Assembly: GCA_027475525.1 (NCBI GenBank)
Contig: JAMWFC010000049.1
Span: 4,386,947-4,450,946, forward strand
DNA: 64,000 nucleotides
DNA from: Macrolepiota albuminosa
Lineage: Eukaryota > Basidiomycota > Agaricomycetes > Agaricales > Agaricaceae
Direction: 5' to 3'
This document shows positions 10,844-22,348 of the stretch, piece after piece. Both the position numbers and the translations under genes were made by a program. The number at the start of each line of letters is the position of its first letter. Positions within the stretch are counted from its first letter, which is position 1. The notes under the pieces were generated by a model. That model ran no database searches and was not told where the DNA came from. It worked only from the letters and a program-made list of their open reading frames with translations.

Positions 10844-11530
10844 TCAAGTTCGATATATCCTCATATCAACCTCAGTGTCATTGATACCAATCCTCACTGT
10901 TCCTCTTGGTCCTGGTAACCATAGCTGATGGCATCGCATATACTGGATATGACGGTGTTTGTTGGGAGGGATCCATAGAAGACTGGTGTCTGCATACAGA
11001 TCTGGTGATGAATCTCCAAAATCAAACACAAACACTTTGTCCACTCAGGCCCGCCACGCATGCTCGCATGCATTGGTTTGACGTCTTCAGCCCCTTGACG
11101 TGTTCCATCGGGAAAGAATCGTTTCTCGGAGTTAAGTGACGCTGCTCCTTTGTGCATTGAATTGCGACAGAAAGGCCCATCAATGCATGTGCAGTGTGCA
11201 GTTGCATCAGTGCTAGGAGACCAAATGACGTCGTAGGGGGTGCTTCATCAAACCAACTGATGAACAGGTCAAGGACACGTGGACGATTGAACCATTTGGC
11301 AAATTCAGGCATTAGGTCTTTCAACAACAGGCTAAAGTCAGCATTTGGTCGACCAGACACTTCATCCAGAAGCGCCTAGTTCTCAGTATAAGACAACCAT
11401 CAGGCAAATCTCACCTCGAGTGCACGAGGTAATCTCCGTGGCACATGCCGGTCCAGATCATGCTGGTTCGGACGCATAGCGAACAGACTGGTGACAAGTC
11501 GTCCAAGGTTGCTAGCTTGAGTGTCTGTCG
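10844..11530 (-). CDS. Unrecognised spliced ORF, possibly a relic
   Basis: On the minus strand an open segment ending RHVPRRLPRALE joins, through a 39-nt GTGAGA-to-TAG intron in phase 0, to ALLDEVSGRPNADFSLLLKD and a helical stretch up to about 11160. A further segment containing VFVFDFGDSSPDLYADTSLL and NKHRHIQYMRCH ends at a TGA (10844-10846). The junction between the two parts is not resolved. The composition is gene-like, but I do not recognise the family. Confidence 0.35.
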
Positions 11531-11865
11531 GACGAGTAGGCTGACACAAGTGTGAACGTATGATGCCTTGATGCAATAGTAAATTTCAAAGCTCTAATCT
11601 CAAAGATTAAATGACCGGGATGAATTGAAGAAGACCATATGAAGCCTGGATGTCAACATGGATTTGAAGGTCGTCTAGTTAATTCGGTGCAATTGAGTCT
11701 TGTAAGAATCACAATGTTCACTATTCTTGCGTCTACGCATGCGTTCCTGTCTATGCCACAACCAATGGCGGCTTCATCTGACTTCTTGCTTGAGAGAAAG
11801 CTCAAATGTTGTATGCGTGGCCAATGAGAGTGACATATCTAGATGACCGGCGGGCAGAAGCATAC

Positions 11866-12198
11866 CCATCGACGTCCTTTTCTGGGCTGACGGCTTCAGT
11901 CACGCGGCGTTCGTTTTCGGGAGTGACATGCTCGCCTAGAGGAAGTTGAATGGATACCGCTGATCTGTGCATTGTCATTGACTTTTCCGACAATCCCTAT
12001 GATTTGGTCAGCACTGGTTTCGGCCATGACCAAGATGTGTTTGAACTTGATGCCGATCTCTTCGGTGGCCTTTGCCTTTATTTGAACATATGTAGAGGAA
12101 TCGGGACGCTCGCCTGCCTGCACGATGGTGAGCGTAGGCTGGAAGCAAGGACACGTTGCCTGAAAATTCTTGATAAGGTTTGCAGCGGCTTCACGTAT
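11866..12198 (-). pseudogene. C1-tetrahydrofolate synthase, N-terminal (MTHFD) fragment
   Basis: The minus strand encodes LTIVQAGERPDSSTYVQIKA, EEIGIKFKHI, then after a one-base shift near 11945 QLPLGEHVTPENERRVTEAV and SPEKDVDG. These are the hallmark blocks of the methylenetetrahydrofolate dehydrogenase/cyclohydrolase domain of fungal trifunctional C1-THF synthase (the Y-x3-K and QLPLP/SPEKDVDG signatures). The shift in the beta-strand before QLPLG and the loss of everything after DG show it is broken. The formyl-THF synthetase domain is absent. A functional gene must exist elsewhere, since this is a housekeeping enzyme. Confidence 0.85.
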
Positions 12199-12689
12199 TG
12201 ATCTGGTGCATGGATGAGGTCAGGATAAACTCAGATGATATTTTTAAGGGGTATGTACTTTGCAAGGGCAGTGCTGTTGATGACGAAGAGATGATTGCTA
12301 CTTGACAAAAAAGTGATCTCAATTCCGGATTGTATTAATATCAGTTGGTAGGGGTCTGGCCAAATAGACTGCATCTGCCCATGCCATTCCAAAAAGACTA
12401 AACAAAATTGGAGGCTCTAGAATATGTCAAGCTCAAGGGAGAATGTCAACCAATCAACATAATCAGTCATCTGATCGCCAGATTTGTCACGTGGTACCAG
12501 CGACGACAGCATCATGTGATATCTATCTGCTCAATTACCCTGGTCAACCTGTGAATAGTTATGTGTATTGAATAACACACGGGTGCCCTCTGGCGGCAAA
12601 GTCCGCTACTTGTCGTACTCTTCATGAGCGTCCTTTATAAATCAGCACAGTAAATGTGGCAATGCAAATATTCCTGATGTGACTACATA

Positions 12690-12771
12690 TACCCTAGTCA
12701 TTATTGTCTGTGCAGTGATGTAGATTAAATTAATGGTCTGTTGGGTCACTTACGATTGACCCTGTATCTAT
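12690..12771 (-). repeat. LTR fragment, copy 1
   Basis: About 80 bp is shared with 17864-17943 in the same orientation at high identity (GTCTGTGCAG, GATGTAGATTAAATTAA, TGTTGGGTCACTTA, TTGACCCTGTATCTA). On the minus strand the second copy begins TGTTGAATGATATAG, like an LTR start. Here it abuts reverse-transcriptase coding sequence. Confidence 0.55.
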
Positions 12772-14148
12772 TTCATCCAGCTTCCAACTGTGACTTGAAG
12801 TGACTGTTGGCTTCCTTTGTACTTTCACTGGACAGAAAGTCATTGATATGCACAGCTGCAATAACTGTTCCATGGCAATAAATACTAGATTCACATGCCA
12901 ATCTTGTAAAACCCCCATTTTTCTACCATGTTTTCATTCATAGTCTGATTCCATATTCTTCTAGCCTGTTTCATTCTTTACAAACCTCTCTTCAGTTGGC
13001 ATACATGGTCTTCCTTTCTTGTTTCTTCAAAATCTGGCAGTTGTTTCATATAAATCATCTCCTCCTCTGATAGAATACTGTATAGAAATACTGTTTTGAC
13101 ATTGACCTGCATTGCACTGCATCTCTTCAAGGCTGCTATATGGAGCAAGATGCACCATAATTTTGTATGTGCTGTAGGTGAGCTGGTTTTTGTCTAGTCT
13201 TTCCCATATATTTGATTAAAACTTTGTAATATGTGTTGAACTTCAAATTATACAACATGTCCCTTCTCATCATGCTTGAGAGCAAAGACTAGTCAACCAT
13301 AATGGATCCTATGATCTGCTGGTACTTTTTCCCTTGGTATTAGGTGGTAGACACCCATTTATCTTAGTGAGTTCAGCTCATCTTCATATGCTTTTTTCCA
13401 CCTCTCTGCATCTAGGCTATCTTTTGCCTTCTTCCATGTCTTTGATATTTTAGGATCAATGTCACTTTCATCAATCAATGGAACATCCTCAAGTCCACTT
13501 ACAGCTGCTAGGATGCGATTGAGGTTTGGGTTATCTGCATGAGGTTGAGGTCCTTCTGGTATGTTCTGATGAAGTTAATTGATTGTGCATTGTCTTACTG
13601 CTTGCTGCATGGCTGTTTCTGGTGGGTTATGACAGCTCTTCATTGTAGAGATTAGCTGGTTGACTGTTGTAACTGTGCTTGAGGTTTCACAGGTTCATCT
13701 TCAGCTGCCTGTCCATCATCATTGTAAGATACTGGGTCGATAAGTTTGTCTAGCTCCTGGGCTGGCAGAGGAATTGTTAGTGTATCATCATCATTAGCTG
13801 CTACAAAGGGTTGGTCCCTTGCTTTCCAAATTATGCTCTCAATCATTGCTGTGTCTGTAGGGCCTTTGATTTGAATTGTTGGAACAATGGGGCTATTGAT
13901 GGGGCTCTCATTTTAGTGTTTGACAAATTGAACATGGTAAGTGCTGTATACTCTTTTTATTGCTCTATCGTAACACTGTATTTAGCCTTGGGGTCATACC
14001 CTATAAGCATGCATTCAATTGATCTCTTGTATATCTTTGGATTCTGTTTGCCAATAATTAAGACAAAGAAATGACAACCAATTCTGCAGATATATGAATA
14101 GTTTGGTTTTTGGCCATACCAAAGTTTGTCAGGCACATACAGACATAG

Positions 14149-15258
14149 TGTCAGGTTCTGCTGACCGTGGGGGCTCAACCGCTTGAGCAAGGCCCTTATG
14201 GGGAGGCGTGATGACTCTGATGTATAGATCTGGGACCTATGTAAGCTCCAGGGTGTGAATGTGTAACTCTGGAGTGGACACGTGCATTCAATGGATCTCC
14301 AGGGTGAACCATGAGACAGGTGCAGGTTAGGAAAGTTCTGGCAAGCTCCAGGGTGAGTTTGGGGTTCAGAGAGGATAACTGAGAAACTAGGGACGAGATG
14401 AGTTTGTGACGAGTTGAGGCAGAAAGTGAGAGAAAATCAATAGGTAGACTTAAGCATGAAGGGAAGGGAACCGGGACATGAGATTAGAGAGAAACTGAGA
14501 TCGGAGTGGAATGGAGGGTTAAAAGAACATGATGGAAGAAGTTACAAGTTGAAAAAGAAAACCAGAAAATGGGAACACAAGATGAACAAGATGAGTTGAG
14601 GCGAGACAAGGTGAGACGAGACAAGAATTGAAGTAGAAGTTTATAAGATCACGAGACGAACACAGGTAATAAGATTGGAAATATGAGAAATACTGAACAG
14701 CTGGTACGGGTAATGCAATCTCAAGACTACTGACTAGGTCCTCATTCTACCTCTTAAATACAAGTGTGGGCATGCTTAAGGGTCACCACATGATTTCCAA
14801 GTGTATAGGCAGCTCCCCAGGACTCTATACGTGCTGGCAGGTGTCAGTTCAAGCTCATAGAGTGGCAGGTCTCGGTACCAAACAGGCTAGGGTGGCATCA
14901 GGGGTTTCAGGGGTGAATGATATGTGGGTAATGTGGGTGATGGCCAAGGTGTGGTGTGATTGCTGGGTGATGCAGATGATGGTATGATGCTCAGCAAGAT
15001 CTGGGAGGGCTTAGTGATGTCTGGAGGGAATTGCGTGACTTCCTGGGGGGGAGTTTGGTGATGTCCAGGATGATGGGAATGATAGCCAAGATGATTGACA
15101 GGGGAATGACAGTGGCATCTGTGATGGCCACATCACAAGATCATCTGTGGGTAGTCAGTCCAGGGTCATGGGGCTGGTTGAGGGACTGTGCTCCGGGGCC
15201 TCTGGGGTGGGTGGTGATTTGAGGTCCGGAGCTGGTGTGGGGCTGGTGGGTTGTGACA
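14149..15258. mobile_element. Solo LTR, about 1.1 kb, gypsy-like
   Basis: The segment starts TGTCAGGTTCTGCTGACC and ends TTGTGACA, giving TGTCA...TGACA ends. It is flanked by CATAG (14144-14148) and TATAG (15259-15263), a 5-bp near-duplication. Its start matches the sequence at 45068, which begins the LTR at the left edge of the chromodomain gypsy element. It interrupts the integrase of the copia relic. The interior is purine-rich and carries no gene. Confidence 0.75.
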
Positions 15259-15270
15259 TATAGGTATGTA

Positions 15271-15822
15271 TGGTGTCCTACATTCTAAAGAACCATCATT
15301 TGTGCCATAGTAGACAAAGTCAGTGGAGTCCGCTGTATTGTAGCAGATGGACTACATTTTAGCAATGGCCACTTTACTATGGAAACCACACAATGTGTGG
15401 TTTTCTATGTTGCCAGCAGACTTTGCTAGTCTTGTTTGCTACTTTTCTGCCACTTTTTCACTGCTTTTTCACCACTTTTCCACTGCTCTTTTTCAGCTTT
15501 TCTGAAAGCTTTTCTGGCCACTTTTTTCAGCCTTTTCAGCCCTCTTTTCTGCTGCTTTTCTGACTGCTTTCTGTGGCTTTTCCACTGCTCTTTTGCAGCT
15601 TTTTCTGCTGCTTTTCTGCCACTTTTCTGCTGCTTTTTTCTGGCTTTTTTCTGCTGCTTGTCTACTGCTCTTTTGTGGCTTTTCTGGCTACTTTTTCTGC
15701 CACTTTTACACTGCTTTGTGGCTTTTCTACTGCTTTTTTCTACAATGTAGTCCATCTGCTACAATACAGCAAACTCTGTCTACCACGACACAAATGATGG
15801 TCCTCTAGAATGTAGAACACAT
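15271..15822. mobile_element. Non-autonomous long-TIR element (MITE-like), 0.55 kb
   Basis: The first roughly 90 bp (15271-15362) and last roughly 80 bp (15744-15822) are inverted copies. Both contain CTACATTCTA, CCATCATTTGTG and GCTGTATTGTAGCAGATGGA in reverse-complement order, with one 7-bp indel. Flanking TA dinucleotides fit a Tc1/mariner/pogo-type duplication, but the exact ends are uncertain. The interior (15420-15745) is a pyrimidine-rich array of CTTTTCTGCC-like words. No transposase is encoded. Confidence 0.8.
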
Positions 15823-17863
15823 AATCAATGTATGCCCTACTCTGTGTCAGGAGTTATGTCACACACAGCTGAAGTCTTGGTCATTCTATGTAAATGTGCT
15901 GCAGTTAAGTAAAATTCATCCCAGAGAAATGCTAGGCATTTTGCTGACAACCTCATTGCAATTGCTTTCTCCATTAGAGTACAGTGCATCTGCTCAACTC
16001 ATCTCATGTGAGCTGATGTATAGACTGTACCATGTTGTGTAATCATGCCTTGACTTCAAAACCAGAGTTTATTTTCTTTCACAATGATTTCTGAGTCATT
16101 TTCTGAATGCAGTATGCTGATCTTCAAGCCTGTTTTTGTCTTGCAAGTATTCAAGCTTGGAACTCATTGAACATATCACTCTTAAATTGCATTGGAATAG
16201 ACCATGGCTCATTTGTATAATTATCCACTATGTTCATGACACATTATGAATGTCAAGTGCATATAGATTCTTTGTTGGAAGTAGAGTTCTGTTGGCAACA
16301 AATTCTTTTGTTTCCATTTTGAAGAGCATAGTGCATGTTTCATCAAATGTTGTGGAGACTCCAGCCTGTTTTGCAATTGAGCTGACTGAGAGGAGACAAA
16401 TGTTGGCATTAGGTACAAATAGTGCATCATCAAGTATGAGGTAAGTAGGTTTTGTGACTTGAAGTCGTATTTGTCCTATTGCCATAGCTTCAATGGTTGA
16501 TCCACCTACACCATAGATTGTCCTGTGGGGTATTGTTCTTAAAGATACAAAGTCAGATGGATCTGGGTTGTTGCACTAGAATCCAAGTAGAACAGGATTT
16601 CTTCCAGTCTATGCTTATTTGTGGCTCCTTCTCCAGCATAACCCACAAATCAATCTCAAGGCTTTCAGTCTCCACAAGAATTTGTGCACCCAGAATGGTA
16701 TCTGATGCAAGTCCTACAAACTTGGTCCAGACCTGTCAGGAGACCTTCTTTTTTGGCACCTCAGAGTTCTCCAGCAGTCTCCAGAGATCTCCAGGACACT
16801 CCTGTGCCTTTGTCAGAGATCTTCAGAATGCTCCTGTGCCCCTGCCCCATATAGGTACTGTACAGTGGTTTTTATGCCTCTGTCCTCCATGCTGATGTGC
16901 CATGCCACAGCAGAGAGATTCTTAAACTTATTCTCTTTGAATTTTCCTCTGCCAGATTAGTTCCCCCAGAGGTCACCCTTACAAGACCCTCCATTGTTAC
17001 CTGCTTGATTACTAAGATAGGCCACCAGGACATCAGAATCGCTTTCCACTGTAAAGGTAGAACCACTAGACAGTATGATAGTGAGTTTGCTGTCACCTTC
17101 TTGTGGTCCTTATTCTTCCTCTTTGACTTATACTTTGGTTGCCTCAAGCATTCTACCAGCCATTTTTCCACCCTCCAGAATATACCATGGGAGTGTATGG
17201 CCAGTATACACTGTGTGGTCTCATAATTTGCAACCATTGCATGTCAAGTCATTCCTACAATTTGATGATTGCACCACAAGGGCAGTTGGTGTGAAATCTG
17301 ATACAGCCTTGTCTACTGCATATAATGTCTCTTCATTTTTGAGAAAACAACAGATCTCTTCTGGCCTATAGAGTACCAGTGACATTGCAGCTGCTAGGTC
17401 ACACAAGATGATTAATCTTGTGCTCATACACAATGTGTTATCTGAGAGAGAGGATAAGGCTGCAATAGACTTCAAGAGTTCCTTCATGACCATTTCAACA
17501 TCGAATGCTCAGTCAACCTTCTCATAAATTCTGTTGATTGTTTTTGTCAATATTTCTATTGGCATGCACTTTGTTGTCAAGGCTTGGAGCAATTGAACTT
17601 GCTGGACCAGCCTTGCACCCTCATGTCTAGTCTGCAAGTAGTTCCAGAGACTTTTCACATCTATTGTGTCATATGCCAGTTGCACTCCAACTCCGAAAGT
17701 CCCAACATTAGGAATGACCGAGTCAGGCCATACTTATAGAATGCACAATGTGAGTATATTCTAAGATAGTGTAAGTTTTGTGTCCTTCATATGTAAGTAT
17801 GAATGTTTACTCTCAGTTTGTGTATATTCAACTGAGGGTGTGCATGTATATGTACATCTGTAT

Positions 17864-17955
17864 ACAAGTCATTATTTGTCTGTGCAGGGATGTAGATTAA
17901 ATTAACAGTCTGTTGGGTCACTTATGGTTGACCCTGTATCTATATCATTCAACAC
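17864..17955 (-). repeat. LTR fragment, copy 2
   Basis: Same 80-bp sequence as 12690-12771, extended to a TGTTGAAT terminus on the minus strand. It lies within the Gag part of the copia relic. Confidence 0.55.
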
Positions 17956-19610
17956 AGGATCTCAATAATCTGAGTATCTATGTTAGACATCATGTTCATG
18001 CATGAACTCCAAACCCTGTCATGGAAATCTCAACAGAGCTATGCAAACATAAATGGTCTACAAACCTGCACATATGGTATATTGCTTCATGTACTTCTTA
18101 GACACATCTGAAGGGCACTCCATAAAAGTGAACTATGTGTGGCATGACTATAAGCAGTTTTGTATTGTCACTTGGGTAAGGCATAATGTTGAATGAACAC
18201 CATCTTGATGAGATCTGGTACTTGGGACATGAGAAGACCCTTGGTGAGCAGACCAAGAGTCCAAGTCTAGGTGGTGTCAAGTTTTCACAAATACTATCCA
18301 AAGTGAATGTAGAATGCCAGAGAATATATGAACAAATCCTTATCTCATTTAGGTGCTATCATTGCTCAAATCAAAGATAAATCAAGACTTGGCATATGTC
18401 TAGACACTTGTAGGTGATTCTTTATTTAGCATACCAATCAGCAACACAGGCACATGTTTTAGGTCACATGTTTTCAGCTGTATATTTTCTTAGATCAAAC
18501 TTTTAAATATGTGATGCTGTTGCATTCCATGAGTGACCTTGAAAAATGAGTCTATTATCACAGTAGGTGTTGAATGTTACACCTATAGATAAAGAAGACA
18601 CAATAATAAGTTCTTATCTATAAGTCCATTAACTAATGATTGGCATATTGTGTATTACCATAGTTGACTCACTCTCAGTCTTATTGCAACAACAACTGAG
18701 GTGTTTGAACCATTTTGTATCATATATATATGTTGTTTGGGTAAGGAGATTGGCCCTGACTTTGACCCTGAGATTTACTCATGGTGATTATATTGCTAGA
18801 TTGCAACAGTAGATATAGTTTTGTAGTTGTATTCCATGGCCACACAAATATTCCAATCAATGGCAACATCCTGTTAGGCATCAAAACCAGATCAGCCTGT
18901 GCCTCATCCGAGTACATGCCATGCCGGAACAGCATTGGCTGCTTCTCCAAGTTTATTGTTAGCCTTTTCCCATTGAGTATATTCTTGGGATTGTAAGACG
19001 TCCATTAACTCTTGACCTTCCTTCCTAACAGATATGGAAGGGCATCTGCCATGAGGCAAGTGGTTTTCATGAGACTAGGACAAGCAGTTGGGGGTGCAGG
19101 AGGGTACAGATCTCGGCCAGAGACAACACCCCATAAAGACTTTGCTTGTAAAGCTTTCATGTTGTCTGACCAGATATAATAATTGGTTCCATTAAACTTT
19201 GCAAATTGTAAGGTTTCCAAAGTTGGATCACCAATACTGAGGCCTATAACCTGACGCAGCATATTTCTGGAGAAGACCTTTGTATTATGTGAAGAATCAA
19301 TTTATCAAGCAACTATAGTTTGAATGCAAAGCAAGGGGTATCGACCGGGAATTGCCGAGACAAGGTGTAGGGGGGAAGGGGGGGTCAAGGAAACATTAAA
19401 AATATTTTTTGAAAAGTTGATTTGAGAGGTTGAAATGATGTGATTAGACTTGGGTTAGACATAAAACAAACATAGAATCAATATAGAATTGTGTGAAATG
19501 ACATAAAAAGTGTTTTTCTCAGATTAGAACAAGATTGGAACTAATAAAACACCAATTTGTTTTAGTTGCCGGCAAGTGTCTGGTTATCTCCAATGACTTT
19601 TGGATATCAA

Positions 19611-20348
19611 ATGGCGAAAAAGAAGGACAGAGGTGTAAGTTCACATTTCACTCAACCCTCAGTGTGTTATATAGAAACGTCTTGTTTATGATGATATTGA
19701 TATGCGCAGCCCCATGAATTCAACACATCAAGTACATGTCATTGTGATATCTGCAATGTCAACGTGCAGATTGGCCTTGGGGGCAACTACAACTGGCAAT
19801 CACACATGGAAAGCAAAACCCACGAATGTCATGAGAAAATTCCACAAAACAAGTCAATTACATTGTTCTTCTCCAAGAATTCCCACACAACACCACTGTC
19901 ACGTTCTGCACATTCCACATCCATTCCTCGACTCAGATCAACCTTTCTTTCATCAGCCACTGTCCTTACATCCCCGGATCACCCCCAAATCATTCCAAGT
20001 ACCACTTCTAGCATTCCATCTGTGACACCCTCAATCCCACATGCTGTAAATTTTAGTCACCTTGATTACGCCCATAAACTTGCACACAATTTACCTCTCA
20101 CTGTACCTGAAGCTGGTCTGCAAGATTGGCTTGCTAGTTTTGCATGTGAACCAGTGTGGGATGTCACCGAGCATGAGTCTGCATGGGAGATGATGGAGGC
20201 AGCTATAAACCATGCGATAGGATATAACATGACCATTAACGATGTCTCAAAACTTATACAGAGGGGAAGACTTGGAGTGGAGGCTCTCTGTGACTGGTTA
20301 GAGAAGTGTGTCGTGCAATTTGGTGTTGACGAGTGCCTGTTAGGATAA
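19611..20348 (+). CDS. Small zinc-finger protein with PIP-like motif, two exons
   Basis: Exon 1 (19611-19634) encodes MAKKKDRG. A 75-nt GTAAGT-to-GCAG intron (19635-19709) joins it in phase 0 to a 212-codon exon. The start of exon 2 has CDIC, then about 15 residues, then HMESKTH. This single C2H2/U1-like finger is found at the N-terminus of a large Agaricomycete family. It is followed by KSITLFFSK, which resembles a PCNA-binding (PIP) box without its glutamine, then a Ser/Pro linker and an acidic helical C-terminus. Total 220 residues, no internal stop. The function of the family is unknown to me. DNA binding near replication is inferred only from the two motifs. It sits between two transposon blocks. 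Confidence 0.65.
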
Positions 20349-22348
20349 TTCTGTGATGATGTTTGCCGCAAAAATGCTGGATTTCATGTATGCAAGACAC
20401 ACAAATGGCAGCAAAAAGGAGATCAGTGATATTTTTAGATTTGATGCTTATATAATATACTATATTAGGCAAGTAAGGGAGGGGAGGGAAGGGGTCTTAA
20501 GTATAAAATATAACATCGTGTGCGTAATTTTTTATTTTGGTATCCCTTGATGCAAAGGCCATTTATTAGATGATAATAATACATGAGTTTAAATTCTACC
20601 TATAGTTCAAATGCAAAGGCAATTCGAACTATAGTAAGTACTGTATTTTAAGTACTTTTAGGAGGTGAAATATAAGTATATAATTCTGAGACAGTGTAGT
20701 CATAGTGACTTGAGAGAATGAATGTTTCAGAATTCAGAGACATACATCATGATGGTCTATAGGCCAGTTGGCGATTTCCTCAACAACTTTGTGTCTGGTT
20801 GGTTTTAACTTATTTTTATAAGTCCGATCCTGACAGTCATTGATGAGGATGCTATCAAACATGGTAAATACGGTGAGATGGCTGAAGAGTTTAAGGCACC
20901 AGACCAAGGTTGACGTAAAAGCGGGTTCCAAGGGTAAGGAGCTTTTTCAAAGACCTCTGCACGTATATGTTGTCACCACCTGTGATTCCCCACGTGTGGA
21001 CTTTGGGCTGTCAGCAGCATAGTGCCAAAGTTTGGCAGATGCTGTGCTGAGGACAGTATGGTCCGGTGTCTCACGTTCTTACGTGTTGTCCTCACATTAG
21101 CCGCCTTAGCACAGGTGAGCACCCAGACGCTCTCTCACCGCAGCTCAGCTAAAAAGCCCCTCGTTTATACTTTATTTATTTTTGCATTAAATTTCTCTTT
21201 ATTTTACTCTGCACGGTGAGACAAGCTGAGTACTCCACGATGAGTGGCTCTCATTCCTCACCTTAGGTTATTCAGACTCAATATTACATCGGAGGCTGTT
21301 GCCACCACAAGAGTTTGAATATCTATAGTAAGCCCAGACAGTCATTGTCATGACAAGGGCTCTCACTTCCAATTTCATTTTCAGATTTCATCTTGTACTA
21401 GTATTTCTTTCGCACACCCACCCACCCCTCCCCAATATTGATACAACCATTTATCTTTCATTTCTGTACTTTACACTTCACTTCAGCTCCTTTTCCCATG
21501 TATTATAGTGTAGCACTCAGCATCTCGCCCACGATGCCATGACATCCACAACATAGGAAATATATACACGTGGATCGCTACTCGTAGCGATCCAGATTGT
21601 GCTATCACCAGCCTGAACCTTAGTAGCCTGCAGCAGAGGTTGATGATTACATCTCGAGTTTTTCTGGTGTCTTTGGCTGCAGGAGTTCAAATCTCCCTCT
21701 CATTAATCACAGAGTATGCAAGAGGATTTTGCACATGTCATTTTTGATCAATCAACAATGGTTGATCTGTTTGATGCTTTCTCCTTGTCTGTAAGTTGAT
21801 TCAATAATTTTTTGGGCTCTACTGATGATTTCTACAAACCATAGCCTGACTTTTGCAACAAGCATATGACTGATCATTGTTTTCACGCTCGCTAATGCCA
21901 AGTCAGCTATGTATGATGGTTCAGGCAAGTGAGTGGGGGTTGCCCATTGTTAATTCGGGCCAAAGATTAGATCATCACATTTCCTTGTCACATCTCTTTC
22001 TCTTTCATCACATTCTCCCTTTCGCACATCACTCCATTGTTCTAACCAGTATATTACTGCGAGCGCTAGTCACGACGACAACGTCGTCTCACACTGTGCT
22101 CACAGGTACATATAAAACTTATGATTCAAACGTCATCTCACTGCACTCGCAGCGCTCTTCGCTGATCTCATTGCGTCACGTGTTTTCATCCCCACCCACC
22201 GTCCCTATTCATTACATTCACTCTACTCTTCTACTTACCACTACTCAGTTTCCTAACCCTACACTAGTCCCTCGTAGTTAGCTTGAGTTCAGCTCTTTCT
22301 CCCCATCAGCGAAGGGGCCGACTCGAAAACCTCTCGGACTCAGAAATA
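20349..22348. other. AT-rich intergenic region
   Basis: No convincing gene. A perfect inverted repeat, TGGATCGCTAC-TC-GTAGCGATCCA, lies at 21571-21594. The ORF at 21877-22281 has no recognisable motif; it could hold the 5' untranslated part or first exon of the PUF gene, now separated by the pogo insertion. Confidence 0.4.

Larger units (their letters stand above)
12772..19262 (-). pseudogene. Decayed Ty1/copia retrotransposon, disrupted by insertions
   Basis: From high to low coordinates the minus strand shows the domains of one copia polyprotein. Gag start at 19262 (FAKFNGTNYYIWSDNMKALQ), zinc-knuckle region about 17230-16880, and pre-integrase at 16485-16234 (LFVPNANICLLSVSSIAKQA). Integrase about 16000-15830 (MEKAIAMRLSAKCLAFLWDE) resumes at 14150-13957 (YGQKPNYSYICRIGCHFFV, SIECMLIGYDPKAK). 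Then come an integrase-RT linker (13846-13652) and RT remnants (KKAKDSLDAERWKKAYEDEL near 13430; VIAAVHINDFLS near 12860). Frameshifts and stops are everywhere. The integrase is split by a solo LTR (14149-15258) and a TIR element (15271-15822), and Gag by an LTR scrap near 17.9 kb. RNase H is lost. This is a non-functional relic. Confidence 0.85.

Noticed and set aside
4215..12198. Helitron capturing gene fragments
   Set aside because: Considered as the cause of the gene graveyard, but no TC start, CTRR end with hairpin, or Rep/helicase sequence was found.
15426..15755. 109-codon Lys/Gln-rich and 104-codon Phe-rich ORFs
   Set aside because: Translations of the pyrimidine-word core of the TIR element on the two strands, not genes.
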